A DNA stretch of 64,000 bases from Anastatus disparis (GCA_017163975.1 JAFFSR010000244.1:11595501-11659500), one strand, 5' to 3'. Positions 45,194-57,392 are shown, counted from the stretch's first letter. Notes: generated by a model not told the origin, from the letters alone. Numbers and translations: made by a program.

Positions 45194-48100
45194 TCAATAA
45201 TAAATTAATTTCTCCGGCGGTCGACATGTTCTACCACTACGAGTTACAATTTGTTCGTTCGGTTTTACAATCGGTTCAGGATCTTTAGTTTTACAAATTT
45301 TAGGAGGCGGTTCTCTTAATGATCTAAATTTCTTCGTAATTATTTTATTTGCCTCCTCATTCACATTACATTTAAGTTCAAGTGGAAACAATCTTTGAAA
45401 AGGTCTAGTAATATTGCCATTAGCTGTAGTTAAACGAGCAACACGTGCATTGCCATCTTTACCAATAATAATTTCTTTAACACGCGCTAAAGGCCAATCT
45501 AAACGTTTTAAATTATCGCTACCTATCAATACAATATCTCCTACATTGATAATTCCAGAACCTTTAAAATTATTTTTATAACTAACCAGCATACCTAAAT
45601 ATTCAACCCTGAACCTTTGTCGTAAATCACATTTTATTTTCTGTCTATACAGAAAACGCTTTTTTAGATCTGTTTTTTCTATATGGTCTAAATCTAACAT
45701 ACCTATCTCTTTTATATCTTGCAAAAACATTGATGGTGTCAGTGGACTTATCTCTTCAAAATCATCCGATAGAAACGTTATGGGACGTGAATTTATAACC
45801 GATTCGCAATCCGCAAGTGTAGTTATCATTTCTTCGAAAGTCAAACACGATTTTCGAAGAGTGCGTCTCAATAAACGTTTTAAAACTCCTATTAATCGTT
45901 CCCAAAATCCACCCCACCATGGTGCAGCTGGAGGATTAAAATACCACTGGATTTTCATTGTACTAGCTACCTTAGCTAACCCTTTAAAATCAATGTTTTT
46001 TAACGCGTTGTTTAGACCGACAAAATTTGTCCCATTATCGCTATAAATTGTACAAGGTCGCCCTCGACGAGCTATGTGTCGCCTTAAAGCCATCAATAAA
46101 GCGTCAATACTTAACGAGCCTACTAATTCTAAATGTACCGCTCTGTAGACTGCACAGGTAAATAAACAAATCCACGCCTTTTTACCGCCCTTTAAGAAAA
46201 TTGGCCCAGCAAAATCTATCCCAATAACTTCAAAGACCGCAGCGTCTCGTACTCGATTCAAAGGCAAAGGTGCTGTTTCTACGTTTAAATGCCTCGCTTC
46301 GTATCTTCGACATATTATGCACTTACTTAAAACTGATTTTACTGTTTGGCGTCCTTTTAAAATCCAAAAATCTTCCCTCAAATCACTTAATGTCAATAAC
46401 GGGCCGGCGTGATTGCGCGTAATATGACGTTCTCTAATAATTAATCCTGTTAAATAATGATCATTAGGTAATAAAATCGGACATTTAAAATTGAAAGAGT
46501 CATCACGTTGCACGATCCGAGTCTTAATACGTATGAGTCCATCATTATCTAAAAACGGATTAAAATGTATAATACGTTCGTCATTTATTCCACTGAAACT
46601 TTCGTTTTGAATAATTTTAAATAATAAAATTTCGGCGTTATTAATTTCATCTACAATTAAAGCATCCGACTCTTTAAAATTATATCTTTTATCATGAATT
46701 TCTGCTAATCTTTCGGATCTAAAATCGGCTTTATTTTTACAATTTTTTATGAATCTCTTAATCCATGCAAGTACTCGAGTCAACCGGGAAAAACTAGAAA
46801 ATCGACTATACCACGGCACCTTATTTTTATTCGCGTTTTTATCTGAAGCGATTAACATTCGACTTTCTGCTATGTCAATTGACCTTTTCCCTTTAACTTC
46901 GGCATAAACCTCACTTTCATTCGGTTCCTCTTCGTTTACAGGCCAAGTGATCGATGCCTGGTGAAGCCATTCGGGCCCCTCCCACCATTTCGAAGCAAGT
47001 AGTTGCTTAGCAGTACAACCTCTAGATGGTAGATCAGCCGGATTAAGATTTCCAGGTATATGCCGCCAATGTTGATAATTTGTCAATGCCCTGATCTCAG
47101 TGACTCTATTTTGTACGTAAACGCTCCAATTACATTGTTTACGAATCCATGTTAAAACCGTTGATGAATCGGACCAATAATAGATGTTAATTTTCTTTAA
47201 AAGCAATGATTCTATAATATTTGTGGTCAGCCTTGCACCAATAGTAGCTGCTAACAACTCTAAACGCGGAATGCTTATACGCTCGCTCGAACCTTCTTTT
47301 ACCGTCAGGGGCCACACGAGTTTTTGCCTGAACAAAATGTACCCTCACGCCCTCCGGTGTCTCTATGCGAATAAATGTTACGGCAGCGTAAGCCAATTTG
47401 CTAGCATCACAAAACGTATGTAAAGAAATATCGGCCGAATCGTCAACTAAACCGAGCATGCAACGCGGAAGTTTAATTTCATTTAAATATTTGTTTTCTT
47501 TCACCCATTTTAAGAAACGATCTTTAATTGCTTCGTTAACTTCGTCGTCCCATGATATTTTAGCCGCCCAAGCCTCCTGCAATAAAATTTTAGGACATAG
47601 CGTAACGGGACATATAAAACCTAGCGGATCAAAATTACGTTGACTTAAAGATAAAATTTTTCGTTTAGTAACCTTAGTTAAATCAACTTCACTTAAGTCC
47701 GCCCCCTTCAAAGATAACGTATCCATTTGTTTATCCCACATTATCCCTAAAACTTGAGACATATTATCGGGTCCATTATCGCGAGTATACTCCCACCCAC
47801 GAAGGTCAAAGCCACCTGACACCATTGCCGTTTTTGCATCACAAATAAAACTATCTAATTCACGCATATCATTCAAACTAGTCACACAATTATCGACATA
47901 TAAACTTAACAACAGTTTCTGCAAATTAGCCTTAAAAAAGTGATTATTATTATCTTTAGATCGAATTAACTTCTGAATGTGCATTTTAATTGTTGCACCT
48001 AAAATAAATGGGCTACAAATTACACCAAAAACGACTCTACAATGCCTCAAAGTAATTAAATTTCCAAACGCATCATACCACAAAAAACGTAAAAAATCTC

Positions 48101-50597
48101 TATCTGCTTTATTAATGCTAATTTGTAAAAACGCTTTTTTAATATCTGATACAACGCCTATATTACCAATTCTAAATCGCAATAAAACAGATGATACCAT
48201 TTCGATGAGGTTAGGACCTTTGTGTAGACACTCGTTCAATGATACACTCTGCTGTTCCTTGGCCGATGCGTCGAAGACGGGTCTAATTGCCGTTGTTGAC
48301 TGCTCTTTAAAAACAGGCCTGTGGGGTAGATAATGACCCCATCCTTCCTCTTCTTCTCGAGGTACTTGCTCGATAATTCCAAGCGCCAACCATTCCTTGA
48401 ATACATCATTGTAGGCTGTCCTTTTTCCTATCCCTTCAAGCTTTTTAACAACCGATTGCAACCGTCGAAGGGCCATAAATTTATTATCACTTAGCGTTGC
48501 ATGACCTTCGATCCACGGCAAACTCACTTCATATCGACCGTCTTTATCAACTTTCACTGTTTCTAAAAATGTTTTCTCGATACACGCGTCACTTTCCTTT
48601 TGTAATTTCTGTTCTATAGGATCTTTAATGCCTAAAACGTCCAGTGACCACAAATCTTTAAGGCAATCATTACGCGTAAGCATATTCACGGTACACAGAG
48701 CGGAATTTTCTTCATACTCTTTCGAGCTATTGCTTGTCGGTACCTTTCCCATAAGTGTCCATCCTAAATAGGTTTCGACAGCCACTAATCCGCACTTTAA
48801 AATACAACGCTGTCCCGTGAGCAATTTTCCAGCTACATCCGCACCAATCAACACAGCCACTGAATTTTCATCACTGCAAACATCTGTTAAATTTATTTTC
48901 ATTCGTTTAAGTTCATCTAACCACGGGCCTTGGCTAACCGACGGAATATTTGCACATATTAATTCTTCACCGAGTGCTTCTAAATTACACGAGTAGCTGC
49001 CGTCTAAATTAGCTAGACGTATTAAATATTTCTCATGAGTTTGTACACTAGACTCGTTGCCTCCAAAAAGTAGATGCTTCAATTTTATTTGGGCGGTAGG
49101 TGTATAATTCATTTCTTTCGCAGCCTCTTGCAACACATAAGATCTTTGAGATCCCGTATCAATTACAACCCGAACTATAATAGACTTATTGTCATTGTAC
49201 ATTTTCGCTTTCAAAGTTTTCATAAAAACATACGGCACATTTGCAGAACTTGCTAGATTGCACTCCTTTTGAACATTTACCGCACTAGTAGCCACTTTTA
49301 CATCTGTGTCGCGCTCTTTTTTATCAAAACACATTATATCTACATGTCTGCGCGAACACTTAGTACACCGGACTCTTACATGACATTTATTAAAATTATG
49401 TCCGATTTTCAAACAATTAAAACAAGCGCGTCTTCTTTTAACAATTTCTTGCCTTTCACTTACAGTCATTGATTTGGCTTTCTCACAATTGGCACTAATG
49501 TGATCTTCTTTTCCGCAAAATATACAAGTATCTACTCGTCTTGTATTCAATAAAGATGCGGCACTGGCTTCATTTTTCGTTTCTACATTCACTCTATTCC
49601 TTTTCTTCTGATTGACCTCTGAACTAGAAGATTCTGCACGAAACCCTTGTACAGCCATTGAAACTCTCAACTCACTCTGCACTTCGGTCTCTAAAAATTT
49701 AATGAGTTGAGTTAATCGGTTTTCTGCTTGTACAGAAGAATCACTAGCTTGTGCACTTAAAACTTGACTACTTCGCTGCCATACTCTCAACAATTCTTCT
49801 GGTAATGAAGATTCAACCAGTGGGTAAATCATAGCAGCATATTTATCAGATGTCACTCCTAAACTCTCCAATGCTCTTACATGAGATTCGAGTTTATCAT
49901 ATAGATAGGAAAGACTAACTTCATTAGACCGTTTATACGTGTTTTGCAGCGCTATTTCTAATAATTTACGCACGTACACTTCAATAAGAACATCTTCACG
50001 CCCAAAACGTCCTTTTAAACTTGCAATCACTTTGTCATAGTTTTCACTAGTGGGCGGATAACTTTTAACTAGATCTGCAGCGCGGGAGCCAGGTTCCATA
50101 GCTTGTATAAGATACTGAAATTTATCTTCTTTGGCAAGAGTAGTGTCTTCGTGTATCTTCTTAAATAGACTCCAGAATTGTAGCCACTCGATGACATTCC
50201 CGTTAAACTTCACGAATTCTATTTTAGGCAACTTAAAGGATCTCTTAGCCTCACTACGATTGAAGGAAATAGTCTCGCGGGAATGTGTAACAACAGGCTC
50301 GTTCGATGGATTGAAAATATCTTCAAACTTAATGCGCGCAGCTAGGAGTCTTGCATTATATTCATCAGCTTCATTGTAATCCTTTTCCACTTCATCATTG
50401 GAAGCACTGTCTACTAACAATAGCATGATTTTTTCTTGACATTCACTCAAACTTTTGTGCTTCTCTTCTAAAGTGCGAAAAGCAATTTTCACTTCCGAAA
50501 GCGATGCTTCACTTTGACCGATAAGAGTGTTATACGCCGTTAATGATTTTGTAAAAGCAGTACGACACACGCCTCTAATTTTCTTTAAAGTTTCCAT
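45194..50597 (-). pseudogene. BEL/Pao gag-pol polyprotein with one frame break
   Basis: From ATG at 50597: a gag-like region with the DUF1759-type block (FNGNVIEWLQFW), zinc knuckles (CIFCGKEDHISANC and CFNCLKIGHNFNKC), an aspartic protease (VIDTGSQRSY), reverse transcriptase with LYVDN at about 47889-47903 where YVDD is usual, RNase H (FCDAS and WSDSSTVLTW), an integrase with an H/C zinc region (CIICRR) and D-D-E core (GIDFAGP, YSDNGTNF, WWGGFWERLIG), and a C-terminal DUF5641-like part (GDIVLIGSDN). The frame changes once inside RNase H, at the A-run 47297-47300, where one base appears extra. BEL/Pao elements normally have a single ORF, so this is a recent lesion or a sequencing error. Replication cycle: cytoplasmic reverse transcription and nuclear integration. 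Confidence 0.9.
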
Positions 50598-50651
50598 GAT
50601 GCTTCTCTAAAATTTGTATTTAATTCACAACACTAAAAAATATTCCAATGT

Positions 50652-50667
50652 CCTGTCACGGTCGCCA
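50652..50667 (-). other. Primer binding site of the BEL/Pao element
   Basis: Plus-strand CCTGTCACGGTCGCCA is two bases from the 5' LTR and reads as a tRNA 3' end with CCA. From memory it agrees with the T-arm and acceptor end of arthropod tRNA-Arg(UCG); a tRNA search would settle it. Confidence 0.75.
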
Positions 50668-50669
50668 GA

Positions 50670-51114
50670 TGTTAAATTTGTTGGACGGGAATATTATAAA
50701 AATGAATTAAATACTCGCTTGAATTTAAGAGATAAAAATACTTTATTAAGAAAACAGAAATAGAAATAAAGTGTACGACAAATACAAGTAAACACTCTCT
50801 TCGGTGATCTATACAAGACTGAGGACTATGCGTCTCTCAAACTACTTCCTAACTTCGTACACTCTAAATTAAACATACCTGAATTTTGCGCATCGATATT
50901 AATTTTATTACTGGAAAACCCCGGCAAATACGTACATGAAAATCTGCAATTGCTGTAGGACGAGCACGTATACAATATTAACGGTACATGCAATAAAAAT
51001 AATAATACATAAGTTTTACAATTATCTCATCCTTAAGCAATTTACTTTTATAACTTGGGTTTTTCCTTTTTTCCCTCTTTTAATCCCTTACTATTTTTCG
51101 TCTTATATTCAACA
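50670..51114 (-). repeat. 5' LTR of the BEL/Pao element
   Basis: Pairs with 44692-45136. No difference between the two was seen when read side by side. It carries promoter and polyadenylation functions by position. Confidence 0.95.
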
Positions 51115-51331
51115 AATTCACTAATCATTAAACACAAAAATTATGACAATTTTTTATATCAAAATTTAAAATTTAATCCGTCGGAATTTGGTGCTGAATG
51201 AGCAACTTTATTTTTTGTTTTCGAAAATTGCTTTTTTTTACTTAACAAAATTCATGATTTTAAATAAATTCATTTGAAATTTCGTTCTAAAACAATCAAA
51301 CTATTTTATCATTACATTAAAAAAAATGTAT

Positions 51332-52465
51332 TTAAGGAGGCTCCTCAGTCTCTAATGTTATTTTTTAAACTGAGGGTGTGTTCCGAAATTGCTGACAGTA
51401 CTGGCCAGTAACACAAGTGGCAACCGCACAATAAATTTTAGCGGTTTATTTGAATCAACAAATTCAATTCATAAAATTTTATTATATTATTATAATAAAA
51501 TTATTAAAAAAAATATTGTTTCATTAGATTATTAATTATTATTATTTTACTTTATTATATTTTCATTTTTATTTTAGAGTTTAATTTATAGTGAGCTGTT
51601 GAGTTACATCAGTAGAGCATATGCAAATAAAAATCAGCTGATTACTGGGTTGATGATCAAATTAAAGAAAATTTGTTAAAGCAATATAATAAATAGTATA
51701 ATCAATCATAATATATGATTATGCAATTAAATTTTATGAATTAAATATTTTAATTAAATTCGTTGATTTAAATAGACCGCTAAAATTTATTGCGCGCGGT
51801 TGCCACTTGTGTTACTGGCCAGTACTGTCAGCAATTTCGGAACAGACCCTGAATAGATTTTTATAAAACTTTGAAAAAATGTTCATTGACCTTCCATCTT
51901 TTCGTTGCTTAAAAAAAAAATATAAGGTAAGCCATCAAAATTTAAAGAAATCAATGTGTCAAATCATTGTTCTTATACACAGGCCTTATGTGAAAAACGC
52001 ATGATGGAACTACAAATGTTATCGTAATTAATCTTTAAGCAAAGATTTTTTTATAAAAAACTAGAGGGATATAGATTTTTTAATAAGGAATACAATGCAA
52101 TTAAGAAAAAAAAGGGTAAACCATCAAAATAAAGAGAAATTAAAAATATTTGATTAACGTAGAATCGAAAGAATCAGCTGGTATATACTGCGCATGCGTG
52201 ATAATGCTAAGACGCTCAGAGTGCGTTTATACATATTACGAAGTAATATGCATAGTGCCGTATATTAGTAAATAGTCACAAGAGCTTTTCAAGAAAAAAA
52301 AATTTTTTTCTTAGCATATATTTATGCAATGATTTTTGTTCTTGAAATAATAATAATCATATTTTACAAACATAGAGTGTATTCATCTATGAAAATTTGC
52401 AATAATACAAATACCACCAAGGAACCCAAAACATGATACGGTTCTAGCTTGATGAGCCTCCTTAA
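51332..52465 (-). mobile_element. Foldback-type element X (TTAAGGAGGCTC ends), with a nested element
   Basis: Ends are TTAAGGAGGCTCCTCAG and TGATGAGCCTCCTTAA. It aligns, inverted, with element Y at 54096-55547: for example AACCCAAAACATGATACGGT matches ACCGTATCATGTTTTGGGT. The 478-bp insert at 51373-51850 interrupts it. Without the insert it is about 660 bp and non-coding. Confidence 0.75.
51374..51849. mobile_element. MITE with GGGTSTGTTCCGAAATTGC ends nested in element X
   Basis: Inverted arms of about 75 bp: GTGTGTTCCGAAATTGCTG on the left and CAGCAATTTCGGAACAGAC on the right, continuing with ACTGGCCAGTAACACAAGTG. TGA on both sides is a possible 3-bp target duplication. The GGGnnTGTTC end and 3-bp target resemble PIF/Harbinger MITEs. 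Confidence 0.8.
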
Positions 52466-52555
52466 TATAATAATTTCAATAAATTGATTAAATAAAAATA
52501 ATTATTGTTTCGAAACATAATGAATATTAAAATTGATCGTAATAAGGTATCGATT

Positions 52556-52961
52556 CCCTAGCGGAAATATAAAATGTTATAAATGTTTAAAACTATTCAA
52601 AACTGTTTAAAATAGTTTATAAGTGTGAAATTTGGGACATTTAAAACAGTTATAAACAGTTTTAAAAAGTTTTGAAAAGTCTGAAATGATTTCAAACAGT
52701 GTTTCATAATTTTGTGTTTGTGAAAATTTTCTTATATATATTAAAATTTATATAATAATATAATATATACGATAAAATGTTCACTTTAGTTCCAAATTAT
52801 TCTGTATTGTTCAAAATTGTTTATAACTGTTTTAAATGTACCTAATTTCACACTTATAAACTGTTTTGAACAGTTTTAAACATTTTGAAACATTTTTAAA
52901 CAGTTTTAAATATTTTTAAACTATTTCAAACAGTAATGCACAATTTGTATTTTCACTAGGG
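52556..52961. mobile_element. MITE with CCCTAGYGRAAATA ends
   Basis: Left CCCTAGCGGAAATA, right TATTTTCACTAGGG. The inside is made of many short AAACAGTTTTAAA and AAACTGTTT units on both arms, so the whole folds back. Non-coding. Confidence 0.8.
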
Positions 52962-52985
52962 TTGATAACAAAAAAATCTTTATGA

Positions 52986-53080
52986 ATTAAATTCGTTTAT
53001 TTAAACATGCCGCTAAAATTTATTGAGGTGCTGCCACTTCATTTACTGACGATTACTGGCAGCAATTTCTGAACAACTGC
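52986..53080. repeat. One-arm remnant of the GGGTSTGTTCC MITE
   Basis: ATGCCGCTAAAATTTATTG, GCCACTTCATTTACTG and TACTGGCAGCAATTTC match the right arm of 51374-51849 with drift. The other arm is missing. Confidence 0.65.
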
Positions 53081-54095
53081 CGAAAAGTTGCTATATTGCG
53101 CAGAAGGCGTTAGTTAGTAGTTGAATATTTTTTCTGCGTACGTCCAATACAAACAATTTTGTTAGTTTCACCATTGCTTTCAAGTTAATTATTGTAAAAG
53201 AAATTAGTACAATAATATGTCGAACGATAATACCAATAGATCTCAGGTAACATTGTATCAAATTTTTAATATTTTCTATTTCTATTGGGAACTCATACAC
53301 TTGCGATTACCTGTCGTAGAAAAAGTCTGAAATTAATTTTGACGATTGAATAACATAGCGATTCGTATTTTATTTTGACTTTTTAATTAAAAAGTAATTA
53401 CATTATAATTAAAAGAGTTCAAAATGCGTGAAAAAAATTACAACAAAGATTATAGTGCAGTAAGGGATCGTGAAATTAAAGCAGCCAAGAATGTAAATGC
53501 TAGTTTTCATTGCTTCTACACTAAAAAGGAAATCTAACTGTCACTGTTCTCTTCGGTACAGTATGTGTCATTTTTAGAATACAGTCAGTCCATGCTTCGA
53601 AAAGCGAACTAGTAGTCTCTAGAGACGACTCATTACCCTCTGAGCGTAGACTTGCTATCCTCTTCGTAGAAAGAAGCCTTGCAGAGAACACTCATTAGTC
53701 TCTAGAAAACACTGCCTTTAACGTTCGTATGACAATGAACGTTCGCCAGTGATACTAACGCCATTATTTAAATTCACGTTGAGTAAAAAGTATCTATAAC
53801 TTTAGAAAATTAAAATATTCTATATTTTAAAAAAAATGAAATTCTGATAATATATTCTGAATTTTATTCTTAATTTCTCTTATAGATTCAAATCTATAAG
53901 ATTCAAATATAGATGAATCTTATTTCACTAAAGTAACAATATTGTTTAGTGTGCTTTTTGAGAAAATTATTTCTTAATCAAATTTATTTTAATTTTATTT
54001 TTTAACTAAATGCAACTATATGAGCAAAGAATTATTTTTAATCAGTCATTCACATTTCTTTCTCTTTGTTGTAAAATTGATTAAAGTTTTTTCTT
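53081..54095 (+). other. Intergenic DNA, no supported gene
   Basis: A short open stretch from ATG at 53424 is highly charged but ends after about 37 codons. A GC-richer patch at 53520-53770 has repeated TCTCTAGA words but no clear structure. Nothing else recognised. Confidence 0.35.
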
Positions 54096-54651
54096 TTAAG
54101 AAGATTCGATAGATTAGGACCGTATCATGTTTTGGGTCCTTTAGTTGCACTTATATTACTGCAAATTTTCATAAATAAATACACTATTTATTTCTCGAAT
54201 ATAATTATTATGATTTTAAGAACAAAAACTATTTTATAAGAAAATGTTTAGGAAAAATTTTTTTTTCGAAATACTTTTTGTGATTACTTGCATACGGGAC
54301 TACACAGCGGACTTTGTAATTTTTAATTTAATATATTCGCATGTGCAGTATATACTAACTGATTTATTTGATTCTACATTGATCAAATATTATTAAACTT
54401 TTGCACTTATTTTTTTTTTATTTTTATCGCTTACCCTATTTTTTCTTAATTGCATTGCGGTCCTCGCTAAAAAATCTATATCCTTATTTTTTTAAGAAAA
54501 ACTATTGTATAGTATTGAAATTACAATAAAATTTGTAGTCTAATTTTTTCACATAAAGTTTGTGTATAAGAAAAATGATTTCATACATTCATTTCTTTAA
54601 TTTTTCATCACTTATCCTTTGTTTTTTTAAAGCAACGAAAACATAAGAGTA

Positions 54652-54788
54652 AAATAGTATATTACGGTACAAAAGACGAAACTTGAAGTTCCGCCACTGC
54701 GTGAAGTTGGCCCCGAGGCGAAGCCGAGGGTGCCATATCACGCAGTGGCGGACCTTCAAATTTCGTCTTGTGTACCGTATACTATTTT
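54652..54788. repeat. CG-rich hairpin element
   Basis: AAATAGTATATTACGGTACA with GAAGTTCCGCCACTGCGTGA is mirrored by TCACGCAGTGGCGGACC and TGTACCGTATACTATTTT around a GC-rich loop (GGCGAAGCCGAGGG). It shares the AGTATATTACG start with the hairpin at 56257. Confidence 0.8.
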
Positions 54789-55473
54789 TCTTGATGCCCG
54801 TTGGAAATTACTATTGTATTGAAATCCAATTAACATTTCACTACTAAAAATGATAAAGCTGTAATGTCGTGAAATTTGTGATGTTTTCGATGCCCATCCC
54901 GACATTTGCGGCACGAGCGTTAGCGAGTGTCGCTGGTCGGGGGCGGGCATCGAAAACATCACGCACATACATAAACAAAATACATTAAAGTTATTTGTAC
55001 GACAGATTTAATGTCATACAAATCAGAGAGGGATAAAAAATATCATAAATATTTATTTTACGATTAATTTCTAAAAAAACCACATGAAAAAATTATTTCT
55101 TTTTTTTTTTTTTTTTAAGTACGCTAGAAATAAATTTGTTATATAAATAACATTAAAGAATTATCAACAGCTCGTAAATTGATGCGATTTTCTTTTTTTT
55201 TTTGTACATATTTAGGTTAAAGCCTATTACATTCAAAAAGATACAAATGACAGATACAAAATTATATTGGTTAGTATATCTATATATCTATCTATATATA
55301 AAAAATACATGAGGCAACGCATCTGTTTTTCGTATATATAGATATATTAACCTACTAAAATAATAAACAATCGATCAACAAACTTTGAAGTTGCCTGCAA
55401 TGAGTAAAAGGTTGACTTTCGTCATCGAAAACAAAAGCGAAACCGTGTAATTTCCACCAGGGCATCAAGAAAA
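54785..55473. mobile_element. Foldback element nested in Y
   Basis: TTTTCTTGATGCCCGTTGG and its mirror CCACCAGGGCATCAAGAAAA bound it. A second CG-rich hairpin lies inside at about 54885-54965 (TGTTTTCGATGCCC / GGGCATCGAAAACA with loop CACGAGCGTTAGCGAGTG). The rest is AT-rich with poly-T runs near 55100 and 55190. Confidence 0.6.
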
Positions 55474-55723
55474 GATTATTTTTTCAAAGTTTCATAATAA
55501 TCCTTCCAGTTTATAAAATAATATGACAGACTATTGGACCTCCTTAAATTAATATTTAACTGTGGTAAATAACTTCCTAAAAATATTTGACTAAACTTTT
55601 AATTAATTTAAAACAAGTATCAAGCATACAAATCTCGATTAGTCGTCGATTGAAAACAAAAAAGTTGACTTGAATAAAACTTAAAATTAAACACATCGTT
55701 TTTTAACTCGTCCACAGATACCT

Positions 55724-55999
55724 ATGAATCCGCCAAGTGATGAACAATATCAGCGTCTTAAGGAGCTCGCTAATCGGCCACCACTCAACCTCCAGGACGT
55801 AATAGATAGAACAAATTTTATACGTCAACTAAGAGATCAAGAGCAAATTAGTGAAGATGAACGGCCATTCAACCTCCAGCGAGCAACAGATGAATTAGAA
55901 CAATTACGTAAAGAATTACTTCGAGATCGAAATCTTCTAAGAACGTTTAAACTGGATCAATACGCTCAAAGAAATGCACATAAATGGTCATCTAAATAG
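55724..55999 (+). CDS. Small hydrophilic protein or exon, 91 aa, unknown
   Basis: ATG at 55724 to TAG at 55997-55999. Base composition is clearly richer in G and C than the surroundings. The protein is charged, rich in Arg, Gln, Glu and Leu, without membrane segment or signal peptide, and likely helical. Two halves resemble each other (RPPLNLQDVIDRTNFIRQLR and RPFNLQRATDELEQLRKELL). CCACAG nine bases before the ATG could be a splice acceptor, which would make this the last exon of a longer gene. I do not recognise the family. A real product is plausible because of composition and internal repeat, but unproven. Confidence 0.45.
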   Translation: MNPPSDEQYQRLKELANRPPLNLQDVIDRTNFIRQLRDQEQISEDERPFNLQRATDELEQLRKELLRDRNLLRTFKLDQYAQRNAHKWSSK

Positions 56000-56256
56000 T
56001 ATTGTAATTACATGTATTTCTCGATATAGCAAAAAAAGAAAAAGAAAGTTTAAAGTATAAAGTATCATTATTTTATAAAGTGTTGTAAAGTTCATTAAAC
56101 CCTAAAAAAACCTTTAAAAAGATATAAGTTCGGCAAGTTTATTTTTTTCCCTAAATAATATTTTTGATTATGCCTTACAGAATAATTTTTTAAATAAAAA
56201 TCAATATTATTTTCAAATAATATTTTTATCATAAAATAGATTATTATTAATAATAG

Positions 56257-56366
56257 TATATTACGCTACAAGTGTCGTATGTAGCGTTTTCTGGCACGGC
56301 GAAGTTAAGAGTCTCGAGCGTTGCGAAGACGCTTACGCCGTGTCGGAAAATGCCACATACGACACG
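56257..56366. repeat. CG-rich hairpin, relative of 54652-54788
   Basis: AGTATATTACGCTACA leads into GTGTCGTATGTAGCGTTTTC and GGCACGGCG, which pair with CGCCGTGTC and ACATACGACAC. The loop contains CTCGAGCGTTGCGAAG. Stretches 56000-56256 and 56367-56662 show no gene. Confidence 0.75.
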
Positions 56367-56662
56367 AGTATCGTATGCTTTTTTACAGCATATATATCTT
56401 AAATTCGCCAAAAAAATTACAATACAAACGTCGTTAATTATATGATCGTAATATTTCATTGAAAATGAAAGTATTACATGCTTTTTTTCTCTCTTTCTCT
56501 CTCTTTGCCTCTCCTGCTGATTATAATTCATTAAAATAAACTACCAATAAACCCTTTTTATCAAAATTTACTACTCTAATAATTCATAAAAATAAAACAA
56601 ATAAAATTTCATTTTTTTACGATACACTTTAATTTTTTTTAATTGTTTTACAAATATTAATA

Positions 56663-56728
56663 AATCAAACTTTTAAGTATTTTTCCAAGTATAAAAATCA
56701 AAATTATTCATTTCATGAAAGCATTACA
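56663..56728 (+). pseudogene. 3' terminal remnant of an ionotropic receptor gene
   Basis: ATCAAACTTTTAAGTATTTT and the next 45 bases match the last codons of the intact receptor (42829-42893) with only a couple of differences. Nothing of the rest of the gene precedes it. A copy was almost wholly deleted, or this is a duplicated tail. Confidence 0.8.
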
Positions 56729-57392
56729 TGCCATGCTGTTGATATAATTAATTAAATTGAAACACTTGTATTGAAATAATTCATAAGTTAATTTGAGCAT
56801 GCACATTTTATTAATTCGATTAATAAAATTTTGTCGAAATGTAAGTCATACTTTTATTTTGACTTACGTTTTTTTATTTTAACTATTATTTAATTATATC
56901 AACAGCCGTGCTGTTAAATTGGCAGCATAATCGTATTTGGACTATTTTAACTGCACGATTCTGTTAGATCAAAAGGATTCTGTCAGATCAACAGCAGATT
57001 TCTTAAATCAATAACATTTCAGTTGATCTGATGAAATTTTTTTCTCAGTGTAGTTATTGTTTATTTCACTTAATGTAATACGCATTAATATCAATAAATA
57101 ATTTTAAAATGCTAAAAAAACTTCAAAGAAACTTTCTATTTTATTTCAAAAATATTTACTATCATAAACTATATATACTAATGAAGTAATTAATATCGAT
57201 TATATATTTTTGTCGCTTATACTATTTCATAATATTTGTGTTGATACTATCAGTGTACTATTTTGTTGAATATAAATATTTTGTTTTTTAAATCGTTATT
57301 AACTATATAGTTTTATATAGTTATAAATGTTTTAAAATGTATATATTTCAAGAAAAATTTTCTGCATTTTAGAACTCTGTAAATTTATTTTA
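56729..57392 (+). other. 5' flank of the receptor pseudogene
   Basis: The last 200 bases resemble the sequence before the intact receptor (for example GTAAATTTATTTTATTGACAATCTATC against 40640-40665). Earlier bases are AT-rich without features. Confidence 0.4.

Larger units (their letters stand above)
44692..51114 (-). mobile_element. BEL/Pao LTR retrotransposon, recent insertion
   Basis: 6423 bp with two 445-bp LTRs that look identical on reading, TG...CA ends, a 5-bp target duplication, a primer binding site, a polypurine tract and one long gag-pol region. All marks of autonomy are present except for one frame break in pol. It lies between members of the receptor array. Identical LTRs mean little time since insertion. 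Confidence 0.95.
54096..55547 (+). mobile_element. Foldback-type element Y, inverted copy of X with nested elements
   Basis: Starts TTAAGAAGATTCGATAG and ends GGACCTCCTTAA. Blocks on both sides of the insertions match element X in reverse (CTTACCC...TTTTTTCTTAATTGCATTG; GCAACGAAAAC; TTCATAATAATCC). The insertions 54652-54788 and 54785-55473 occupy the place between GCAACGAAAACATAAGAG and CAAAGTTTCATAATAAT. Confidence 0.7.
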
